From Candidatus Omnitrophota bacterium (GTDB lineage: Bacteria > Ratteibacteria > UBA8468 > B48-G9 > JAFGKM01): DNA of 12,417 nucleotides. Positions within the stretch are counted from its first letter, which is position 1. The number at the start of each line of letters is the position of its first letter. The position numbers and the translations under genes were made by a program. The stretch is from the NCBI GenBank assembly GCA_023818745.1, contig JAMWBY010000041.1:1-12417 (forward strand). Direction: 5' to 3'. Under the pieces are notes generated by a model. That model was not told the DNA's origin. It did not search any database and saw only the letters and a list, made by a program, of their open reading frames with translations. Below, in pieces: positions 1-5,550 of the stretch.

Positions 1-345
1 GCACCTGATAAAGTTGAAATAACCTATGTAATAGGAGATGTGAAAGGATGCGAGGCAATTATAGTTGATGATATGATCTCTACTGGTGGAACAATGATTC
101 AAGCATCTGAAGCTCTTCTTAATAATGGAGCGATAGAAGTTTATGGAACTTGTACACATCCTGTATTAGTAGGAGATGCAATTGAAAACCTTGATAAATC
201 TATATTAAAAGAAATAATTATAACTGATACTATTCCTCATTCAAATTTACCTTCTAAATTCACAATTTTATCAGTGGCTGAATTACTTGGAGAAGCAATA
301 AAAAGAATTCATCTGGAAACAAGTGTAAGTTCACTCTTTATATAA
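1..345 (+). CDS. prs: Ribose-phosphate pyrophosphokinase, C-terminal part (5' truncated by window edge)
   Basis: PRPP synthetase makes 5-phosphoribosyl-1-diphosphate from ribose-5-phosphate and ATP for nucleotide, His and Trp synthesis in the cytosol. The window opens inside the gene: frame 1 reads without interruption from base 1 (APDKVEITYVIGDV...) to TAA at 343-345, giving 114 residues. The diagnostic PRPP-binding loop is present as IIVDDMISTGGT, followed by the conserved order T-HPV (flexible C-terminal region), ITDTIP and the terminal segment AEAIKRIH/ETSVSSLF, which matches the usual end of bacterial Prs, so the 3' end is intact. A GTG at 40-42 is internal and is not a start. The following gene pair lies on the opposite strand, so prs ends its transcription unit here. 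Family assignment is firm. Confidence 0.95.
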   Translation, partial: APDKVEITYVIGDVKGCEAIIVDDMISTGGTMIQASEALLNNGAIEVYGTCTHPVLVGDAIENLDKSILKEIIITDTIPHSNLPSKFTILSVAELLGEAIKRIHLETSVSSLFI

Positions 346-350
346 TTTCT

Positions 351-384
351 CCAACTTTTCAATTAACCCATTGTTGGCTTTTTT
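351..384 (+). terminator. Possible weak rho-independent terminator of prs
   Basis: Six bases after the prs stop, CCAAC (351-355) can pair with GTTGG (373-377) around a 17-nt loop, followed by C and six T (379-384). The stem is short and the loop long, so the terminator is weak at best. It overlaps the 3' end of the minus-strand small ORF at 437-363. Confidence 0.35.
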
Positions 385-437
385 CTATGATTCGCCCTTT
401 TACTTCTCCATCTTAATTTTCTTTTTTTCCTTCTCAT
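363..437 (-). CDS. Arg/Lys-rich basic small peptide, 24 aa (coupled to, or frameshift extension of, the preceding small ORF)
   Basis: ATG at 437-435 overlaps the TGA of the upstream small ORF by the tetranucleotide ATGA; stop TAA is at 365-363. The peptide starts MRRKKRKLRWRSKRANH and ends RKKPTMG, with about 14 basic residues, one Trp and no acidic residue. It has no Shine-Dalgarno site of its own; the frame is open only from a TAA two codons before the ATG. Expression therefore depends on re-initiation after the upstream ORF or on a -1 slip on the A6 run at 442-437, which would give one 49-residue protein with a Lys/Ala-rich N-terminal half and an Arg-rich C-terminal half. The segment KLRWRSKRANH looks like a motif rather than random low-complexity sequence. 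I have an unverified impression that similar short motifs end other small Lys/Ala-rich bacterial proteins. Function unknown; nucleic-acid or ribosome binding is a guess from charge. Confidence 0.5.
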   Translation of the reverse strand: MRRKKRKLRWRSKRANHRKKPTMG

Positions 438-511
438 TTTTTACATTTTTTTGCTTTTTTTGCTGTCTTTTTTACTGTCTTTTTTGCTGCTGTCTTTTTT
501 GCTTTTGCCAA
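434..511 (-). CDS. Lys/Ala/Thr-rich basic small peptide, 25 aa (histone H1-tail-like)
   Basis: This minus-strand small ORF starts at TTG (511-509) and stops at TGA (436-434). The peptide begins MAKAKKTAAKKTV and continues with KKT/AKK units to a CKK end; Lys is about half of all residues and there is no acidic residue. The strongest evidence is the translation signal: AAAGGAGGTGA (527-517), close to a perfect anti-Shine-Dalgarno complement, 8 nt after its GGAGG core from TTG, and a near-consensus promoter directly upstream (566-539). An in-frame GTG at 520-518 lies inside the Shine-Dalgarno site, so TTG is preferred. Composition resembles the Lys-Ala tails of bacterial histone H1-like or small ribosome-associated proteins, which bind nucleic acid; that role is inference. 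Its TGA overlaps the ATG of the next small ORF (ATGA), so both may be translated together or be two halves of one frameshifted gene. Confidence 0.6.
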   Translation of the reverse strand: MAKAKKTAAKKTVKKTAKKAKKCKK

Positions 512-516
512 TTCCC

Positions 517-527
517 TCACCTCCTTT
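517..527 (-). promoter_or_regulatory. Very strong Shine-Dalgarno site for the TTG-initiated small ORF
   Basis: The minus strand reads AAAGGAGGTGA, then GGGAA, then TTG at 511-509. It is among the best ribosome-binding sites in the window and supports the choice of the weak TTG codon as a start. Confidence 0.65.
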
Positions 528-538
528 CGTTTTTTTAA

Positions 539-566
539 ATTTTAAACCATATTTTATTTTTGTCAA
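539..566 (-). promoter_or_regulatory. Sigma-70-type promoter for the basic small ORFs
   Basis: On the minus strand a perfect -35 TTGACA (566-561) is separated by 16 bp from a -10 TAAAAT (544-539). Transcription would begin near 532, just before the Shine-Dalgarno AAAGGAGGTGA at 527-517. The -35 box lies 2 nt past the stop codon of the upstream transglutaminase-like gene, so the small ORFs have their own promoter. Confidence 0.6.
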
Positions 567-567
567 G

Positions 568-1200
568 TTAACTTTGTAGAAGATTGTCTATAAATTTATT
601 TGCTTTTTCAAGAAGTTCGTCATTCCAGAATCTTGGAGGGTTTAATAAATAAAGGTCAATGTTTGAATAAATACCTTCACATTCAATTATATAGTTTTCA
701 GGAATAGTTATATCTTTTTCACCGTCCCATTCTAAATATTTCCAATTTTCCATATTTCTGTAAATCTGGTTATAAAGTCCAAAATCTATTGTTGGATCTA
801 CTTCTATCCATCTACCTTCAAGGTAAATTGCACAACTTGTATGAATTGTTGGCTGATTTATAAACTGGTAAATTTCTTCAGGAACAATTGGTAAAAAGAC
901 CTCTTTTTTTATTAAATAAACCTTATAACCAGAATAAATACCACAGGTTCTTAAAAGTGCTATCTGGAGGTTTGTCTTATTAAAACAATTTCCATATCCC
1001 TTTTTCAATGTTTCAGATGCTTTTGTGTAAGGATAGTCAAATCTATACTTAATTGTATCTCTTACAAAATTGAAAATATCTATTGCTTTTTGTTTTTCTG
1101 AATAACTCTTTTTTGTTAAAAAATATGCTTTGATTTTTATGTCTGGACTGTCAACATCACAAACCTTTGTAGAAGATAAATATTCTTTTTCAATTTCCAT
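568..1200 (-). CDS. Transglutaminase-like (papain-like) cysteine protein, 210 aa
   Basis: Members of this superfamily are cysteine proteases, peptide N-glycanases or cross-linking enzymes; the substrate of this one cannot be predicted. The Cys-His-Asp triad is visible: Cys72 in GYGNCFNKTNLQIALLR followed by the usual GI, His120 in PTIHTSCAIYLEGRW, and Asp135 in the EVDPT motif. There is no signal peptide or membrane segment if translation starts at ATG 1200-1198 (MEIEKEYLSS), so the protein should be cytosolic. An upstream in-frame start at 1296 would add 32 hydrophobic residues, but it would run through the start region of the divergent coaC and has no ribosome-binding site, so I reject it. 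The chosen ATG also lacks a Shine-Dalgarno; a -10-like TATCAT 6 nt before it suggests leaderless or near-leaderless mRNA. The 3' end is 2 nt from the small-ORF promoter. Confidence 0.82.
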   Translation of the reverse strand: MEIEKEYLSSTKVCDVDSPDIKIKAYFLTKKSYSEKQKAIDIFNFVRDTIKYRFDYPYTKASETLKKGYGNCFNKTNLQIALLRTCGIYSGYKVYLIKKEVFLPIVPEEIYQFINQPTIHTSCAIYLEGRWIEVDPTIDFGLYNQIYRNMENWKYLEWDGEKDITIPENYIIECEGIYSNIDLYLLNPPRFWNDELLEKANKFIDNLLQS

Positions 1201-1246
1201 AGTAATATGATAAAATAAAAAATGGAAAAAATGCAAGAGGAGAAAA

Positions 1247-1786
1247 GTGAAAAAAAATATTATTGTTGGTATTTGTGGGTCAATCGCAATATACAAAAGT
1301 TGTGAAGTTGTAAGAAAATTAATAAAAAATAAATGGAATGTAAAAGTTATTATGACAAAAAATGCTCAGAAATTTGTGTCTCCTTTAACTTTTGAAGTCC
1401 TTTCAAAAAATCCTGTTTATATTGATATGTTTGAGAAAAATGTATATGAAGAAGACCATATTGCACTTTCTGATTTTGCAGATTTAATTCTTGTATGTCC
1501 TGCAACTGCAAATATTATTGGTAAGATTGCTTGTGGAATATGTGATGATCTTTTAACAACAACAATTATTTCTTTCCCAGGAACTGTCATTTTTGCTCCC
1601 GCAATGAATGAAAATATGTGGAAGAACAAAATAGTTGTAGGAAATGTTGAGAAATTGAAAAAATATGGTTATTTATTCATTGGACCAGGAAAAGGAGAAC
1701 TTGCAAGCGGAAAAAGAGGAATAGGACGACTTGTAGACCCAGAAAAAATTATTAATTTTGTTGAGAAGATACATAAAAAATTTTAA
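1247..1786 (+). CDS. coaC: Stand-alone phosphopantothenoylcysteine decarboxylase-type flavoprotein, 179 aa
   Basis: CoaC is an FMN enzyme that decarboxylates 4'-phosphopantothenoylcysteine to phosphopantetheine in CoA synthesis. Family marks: the N-terminal flavoprotein fold GICGSIAIYKS (9-18), catalytic His71 in HIALSDFADL, the CPATANIIGKIACGICDDLL stretch (84-103), and the PAMNENMW motif with Asn121, which separates CoaC from UbiX. In bifunctional CoaBC the substrate-clamp loop reads ACG with a Cys used in the redox half-reaction; here the loop is LASGKRGIGRL with Ser154 (codon AGC). The CoaB ligase half, present in the usual ~400-residue protein, is missing: the gene stops at TAA 1784-1786 and the next gene is convergent. 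Start GTG 1247-1249 is preceded by AGAGGAG at a proper distance. It could alternatively be a CoaC-like peptidyl-cysteine decarboxylase, but the PAMN motif and lack of a neighbouring precursor peptide favour CoaC. Confidence 0.85.
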   Translation: MKKNIIVGICGSIAIYKSCEVVRKLIKNKWNVKVIMTKNAQKFVSPLTFEVLSKNPVYIDMFEKNVYEEDHIALSDFADLILVCPATANIIGKIACGICDDLLTTTIISFPGTVIFAPAMNENMWKNKIVVGNVEKLKKYGYLFIGPGKGELASGKRGIGRLVDPEKIINFVEKIHKKF

Positions 1787-1795
1787 AAAATAAAA

Positions 1796-2893
1796 TTATT
1801 TAAATCTATCCGCAGGATATCCTGATTTTTTATCAGAACCTGTTTTATGGTCTGGAATAAAAGCACCAGTTCCTTCTATTCTTCTTGCCGATGAAGAATA
1901 AAACATCCTACTGGGTCTCCATATGCTTTCTTCGTAATAAGGATAAACATAAGTTCCAGGAGGAACAATTTCATCTACTTGTTTTAATTCTTCTTCTGTA
2001 ATTTTTACATTACATGCTTTAAGTCCGGACAATAAATATTCTAATTTTCTTGCTCCATGAATTACAGATGTTATCCCTTTCATATGCATAAGCCATGCAA
2101 GAGAAAATTCTGCAAGTGTTATTCCTTTATTTTCAGCAAGTGGTATTAGTTTTTCAATTACATCAAGTGATTTTTCTATTTTTTCATCTTCTTTTATTTT
2201 CATGATTTTTTTTGCGATTCTTCCTTCTTTTATCTCTCCTTCTTTTCTGTATTTACCTGATAAAAGTCCTGCTCCGAGTGGAAAAAAAGGAGTTATACCT
2301 ATTCCGTATCTTATTGCCATAGGAATTAATTCATTTTCAATGCTTCTATCAAGGATATTATAAGGGGGTTGCTCGCTTACAAATCTTGCCCATCCATATT
2401 TTTCACTTATAAAAATTCCTTCTAAAATTAAATAAGTTGGATGTTTTGATGTGCCTATATATCTTACTTTTCCATCCTTTACAAGTTTATTAAGTGCATA
2501 TAATGTTTCTTCCATTGGTGTATTTGGGTCTACTACATGAACTATATAAAGATCAATATAGTCGGTATTTAATCTTTTTAAACTTGTCTCACAGGCATCT
2601 ATAATATGTTTTATACTTGCTCCATAATCATTTGGTCCATCTCCCATATACCATCCAAATTTTGTAGCAAGGACGACTTTTTCTCTTTTCCCTGTTTCTT
2701 TTAAAATTTTTCCAACTACTTCTTCACTTTCTCCATAACAATCCGCTGTATCTATAAAATTTATTCCATTATCAATACCAACTTCTATAATTTTTTTTGC
2801 TTCTTCGTAATTTTGAAATGTAAATCCTACCATAGTTCCAATACATAACTTTGAGACACGTAATCCGCTTTTTCCAAGTTGTCTATATTCCAT
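1796..2893 (-). CDS. Aldo/keto reductase, 365 aa
   Basis: NAD(P)H-dependent oxidoreductase acting on aldehydes, ketones or sugars; exact substrate unknown. The N-terminus MEYRQLGKSGLRVSKLCIGTM is typical, and the catalytic tetrad is complete: Asp48 and Tyr53 in FIDTADCYG, Lys78 in ATKFG and His119 in DYIDLYIVH. The cofactor-side segments FFPLGAGLLSGKYR and SVIHGARKLEYL are also present. Compared with common family members of roughly 310-340 residues it carries a C-terminal tail of about 35-40 residues rich in Tyr, Arg and Ser after VPPGTYVYP, ending SGYPADRFK. Start ATG 2893-2891 follows a strong AAAGGAGG. A promoter with TTGAAA (2942-2937) and TATAAT (2920-2915), 16-bp spacing, lies upstream. 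It is divergent from the aminotransferase and convergent with coaC, with only 9 bp and no terminator hairpin between stops. Confidence 0.92.
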   Translation of the reverse strand: MEYRQLGKSGLRVSKLCIGTMVGFTFQNYEEAKKIIEVGIDNGINFIDTADCYGESEEVVGKILKETGKREKVVLATKFGWYMGDGPNDYGASIKHIIDACETSLKRLNTDYIDLYIVHVVDPNTPMEETLYALNKLVKDGKVRYIGTSKHPTYLILEGIFISEKYGWARFVSEQPPYNILDRSIENELIPMAIRYGIGITPFFPLGAGLLSGKYRKEGEIKEGRIAKKIMKIKEDEKIEKSLDVIEKLIPLAENKGITLAEFSLAWLMHMKGITSVIHGARKLEYLLSGLKACNVKITEEELKQVDEIVPPGTYVYPYYEESIWRPSRMFYSSSARRIEGTGAFIPDHKTGSDKKSGYPADRFK

Positions 2894-2914
2894 TTTTGCC
2901 TCCTTTACTTTTTC

Positions 2915-2942
2915 ATTATATAATTATAATTTCAATTTTCAA
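2915..2942 (-). promoter_or_regulatory. Promoter of the aldo/keto reductase gene
   Basis: Minus-strand -35 TTGAAA (2942-2937), 16-bp spacer, perfect -10 TATAAT (2920-2915). The same AT-rich 70-bp gap must also drive the divergent aminotransferase cluster: plus-strand TATAAT copies occur at 2919-2924 and 2925-2930, with TTTACT at 2904-2909 as a poor -35 candidate. Expression of the two units is likely to be linked. Confidence 0.55.
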
Positions 2943-2965
2943 AATATTTCAAAAAGGAGTAGAAA

Positions 2966-4315
2966 ATGGGAAAAACATATTCTTTAATACCCAAAAAAGT
3001 TAAAAGAGTTGAGACGAAATATAGAAGAATCATAACTGATATTCCTGTTCCTGAATCAATTCCAATTCTTAAAAAGTTAAGAAAATATGAGCCACTTTCA
3101 ATGACAGGTCAACCTCCTATTTTATGGGATAGAGCAGTGGGAATAAATGTTTTTGATAAATATGGAAATATGTGGCTTGATTTTTCTTCTGGGGTTCTTG
3201 TAGCAAATGCAGGACATGGGAATGAATATGTTTTAGAAGAAATAAGAAAGATAATTGAAAAACCACTTTTACATAATTATTGTTTCCCTTCTGAAATTAG
3301 AGCAGAACTTGTTGAAAAAATTGCTTCCCTTTCACCTCATCCATTAAAAAAAGTTTTTTTATTAACAACAGGGGCAGAAGGAATAGAATGTAGTATTAAA
3401 CTTGCAAGAACATATGGCAAAAAGAGAAATAAAAAAATAATTATTTCTTTTGAAGGTGCTTTTCATGGCAGAACTCTTGGAGCACAACTTATAGGTGGCA
3501 TTCCTAATTTAAAAGATTGGATTATAAATCCTGATCCTGATATTATTCAGGTTCCTTTCCCAGGAGACCCAAGATGTAAAGATAAAAGTTTTGAGTTATT
3601 TTTACAAACATTGAAAGAAAAAGGAATTAAGGAAAAAGATGTATGTGCAGTAATAAGCGAGACATATCAAGGAGGCAATGCTGGATTTATGCCTGTTGAA
3701 TATGCTAAAAGTTTAAGAGAATGGTGTGATAAAAATGATGTTATTTTAATTTTTGATGAAGTTCAAGCAGGTTTTGGTAGAACAGGAACTTTATGGGGAT
3801 TTCAACATTATGGAGTTTTACCTGATATTTTTTGTCTTGGTAAAGGAATATCAAGTTCATTACCTATATCCGCAGTTGTTGGAAGAAAAGATATAATGGA
3901 CCAGTATGAACCAGGGACCATGACAAGCACCCATACTGGAAATCCTGTAAGTTGTGCAGCTGCCTTAGGAAGTATAAATTATATTTTAGAAAAAAAATTG
4001 TGGTTAAATGCAGAAAAAATGGGAAAAGTTTTTGAAAGACAATTAGAAAAGTTAAAAAAATATGATTTTGTTGGATTTATTTGTGGAAAAGGGCTTGTTT
4101 GGGGATTACATATAGTAAAAAAAGGGACAGAACAACCAGACCCTAATAAGGCATTTGAAATTGTTGAAAAATGTTTTCAGAAAGGTCTTTTATTTTTTGC
4201 TCCTGTTGGATTTAAAGGAGCAACAATTAAGATTAATCCACCTTTAATTATAAATGAAGAAGCAGTATTAGAAGGTTGTTCTGTTATTGAAGAAGCAATA
4301 AAGGAGATAACTTGA
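2966..4315 (+). CDS. Class-III (fold type I) PLP aminotransferase, 449 aa
   Basis: Transfers an amino group, usually the omega- or delta-amine of a diamine or amino acid, to an oxo acid. The PLP signature is clear: TTGAEG phosphate-binding loop (134-139), FEGAFHGRT (162-170), IFDEVQAGFGRTG with Asp264 for the pyridine nitrogen, Schiff-base Lys293 in LGKGISSSLP, and STHTGNPVSCAAAL. Length and the long N-terminal segment (about 60 residues before INVFDKYGNMWLDFSSG) fit the 4-aminobutyrate/omega-aminotransferase branch better than ArgD-type acetylornithine aminotransferase (about 390-400 residues). Start ATG 2966 has AAGGAG in front. Its TGA overlaps the TTG start of the M20 hydrolase, so it heads a translationally coupled trio. 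The substrate is not assignable from sequence alone; an N-acylated diamino compound is one possibility given the neighbour. Confidence 0.92.
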   Translation: MGKTYSLIPKKVKRVETKYRRIITDIPVPESIPILKKLRKYEPLSMTGQPPILWDRAVGINVFDKYGNMWLDFSSGVLVANAGHGNEYVLEEIRKIIEKPLLHNYCFPSEIRAELVEKIASLSPHPLKKVFLLTTGAEGIECSIKLARTYGKKRNKKIIISFEGAFHGRTLGAQLIGGIPNLKDWIINPDPDIIQVPFPGDPRCKDKSFELFLQTLKEKGIKEKDVCAVISETYQGGNAGFMPVEYAKSLREWCDKNDVILIFDEVQAGFGRTGTLWGFQHYGVLPDIFCLGKGISSSLPISAVVGRKDIMDQYEPGTMTSTHTGNPVSCAAALGSINYILEKKLWLNAEKMGKVFERQLEKLKKYDFVGFICGKGLVWGLHIVKKGTEQPDPNKAFEIVEKCFQKGLLFFAPVGFKGATIKINPPLIINEEAVLEGCSVIEEAIKEIT

Positions 4316-5550
4316 ACGAAATAAAAAAAGTAATTGAACAGAGTTTAGATGAAGCAAAAGATTTTTTAAAAGAACTTATAAAATTTGAAAGTATTTCAGG
4401 TATTGGAGAAGAGGATATTCAAAATTTCATTTATGGAAAATTTAAAAATTTTGGGGAGTGTAACCTTGTTGAAATAGATGAAGAAATAAAAAAAGACCCT
4501 GAATATACTTTTTCTGATATACCTGTTGATTATTCAAAAAGAAAAAATCTGGTTCTTGAAATTGGCAGAAATTGTGGCAATATTTTAATTTTAAATACTC
4601 ATTCAGATGTAGTTCCTACAAAAAATTGGGATAAGGCATTTATACCAGAAGAAAAAGATGGTTTTATAACAGGAAGAGGGGCTGTTGATGCTAAAGGACA
4701 AATTGCTGTAATATATCTTGTCTTACTTGCTTTAAAAAGATTGAAATTAGATATTTCAGGAAAACTAATTATTGAAATAGTTATAGAAGAAGAAATTGGT
4801 GGCAATGGGACGCTTTCTTTAATCAGAAAAGGTTATAGAGGAGACGGAGTTATTGTTCTTGAACCTACTAATTTAAAAATAGCACCTGCAAATAGAGGAG
4901 CAATTTGGTTTAAACTGAAAATTAAAGGTAAGAGTGTACATATGGGCAAAATCTGGGAAGGGGTTAATGCAATTGAAAAATTTTGTTATTTATTTGATAA
5001 ATTAAAAGAGTATGAAAAAAAGTTAATAGAAGAGAGTAAAAATGTTGATTTATTTAAGAAATTTAAACAACCTGTGCAACTAAATTTAGGGATTATAAAA
5101 GGTGGAGCATGGCCAAGTATGGTTTGTGGTGAAGTTGAGGTTGAAGGAGGAATTGGATTTTTACCAAATAAGTCATTAAATCAGATAAAAAAAGAGTTTG
5201 AGGATGTGATTAAAAACTGTGGAGATGACTGGATTTTATCTAATTATGAATTATCCTTTCCCAAATTACATAATGATTCATATTCAATATCTCCAAAACA
5301 TCCACTTGTTAAAATACTTAAAGATGCAGTAGAAGAAACAGGACTTACTCCAGAGATGGAAGGTTTTATAGCAAGTTGTGATGCAAGGTTGTTTAATAAA
5401 TTAGGGAATATGCCTGTTATTGTTTTTGGTCCTGGGTTGCTTGAATATGCACATTCAGATGATGAAAAAATTAAAATTGAAGATATAAAAATTGCAGGAG
5501 AAATATTTTTAAGAACGATTACAAAATTTATGGAGGTGAAAAAATGGTAA
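4312..5550 (+). CDS. M20-family di-zinc hydrolase (ArgE/DapE/acylase/dipeptidase type), 412 aa
   Basis: Enzymes of this family remove an N-acyl group or cleave a small peptide with two Zn ions. Metal and catalytic positions are visible: His97 and Asp99 (NTHSDVVP), bridging Asp126 (GRGAVDAKGQ), general base Glu160 with metal Glu161 (VIEEEIGGNG), Glu184 (LEPTN), dimer-domain His210 (KSVHMGKIWEGVNAIE) and C-terminal His381 (EYAHSDDEKI). The order catalytic-dimerisation-catalytic domain is complete and there is no signal peptide. Start is TTG 4312-4314, overlapping the aminotransferase TGA, with AAGGAG 5 nt upstream; this coupling argues for a joint pathway. Class-III aminotransferase plus M20 deacylase resembles the logic of ArgD/ArgE or LysJ/LysK, but neither member is close enough by eye to name it so. 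Confidence 0.9.
   Translation: MNEIKKVIEQSLDEAKDFLKELIKFESISGIGEEDIQNFIYGKFKNFGECNLVEIDEEIKKDPEYTFSDIPVDYSKRKNLVLEIGRNCGNILILNTHSDVVPTKNWDKAFIPEEKDGFITGRGAVDAKGQIAVIYLVLLALKRLKLDISGKLIIEIVIEEEIGGNGTLSLIRKGYRGDGVIVLEPTNLKIAPANRGAIWFKLKIKGKSVHMGKIWEGVNAIEKFCYLFDKLKEYEKKLIEESKNVDLFKKFKQPVQLNLGIIKGGAWPSMVCGEVEVEGGIGFLPNKSLNQIKKEFEDVIKNCGDDWILSNYELSFPKLHNDSYSISPKHPLVKILKDAVEETGLTPEMEGFIASCDARLFNKLGNMPVIVFGPGLLEYAHSDDEKIKIEDIKIAGEIFLRTITKFMEVKKW

Noticed and set aside
40..345. Separate 101-residue gene starting at GTG 40
   Set aside because: The frame is open from base 1 and encodes conserved prs sequence before the GTG; it is an internal codon of a truncated gene.
463..500. CRISPR-like or regulatory repeat array in the gap after prs
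   Set aside because: The 11-nt units are unspaced or nearly so and are explained by the Lys-Lys-Thr codons of the minus-strand small ORF.
1201..1296. 32-residue hydrophobic N-terminal extension of the transglutaminase-like protein, resembling a membrane anchor
   Set aside because: It is the reverse reading of the A-rich start region of coaC, including its ribosome site, and has no ribosome-binding site. ATG 1200 gives a normal soluble protein.
1417..1629. Minus-strand ORF inside coaC, and similar antisense ORFs inside the M20, Gfo/Idh, HD-GYP and membrane-protein genes
   Set aside because: They lie wholly within well-supported genes, have no ribosome sites and show low-complexity shadow composition.
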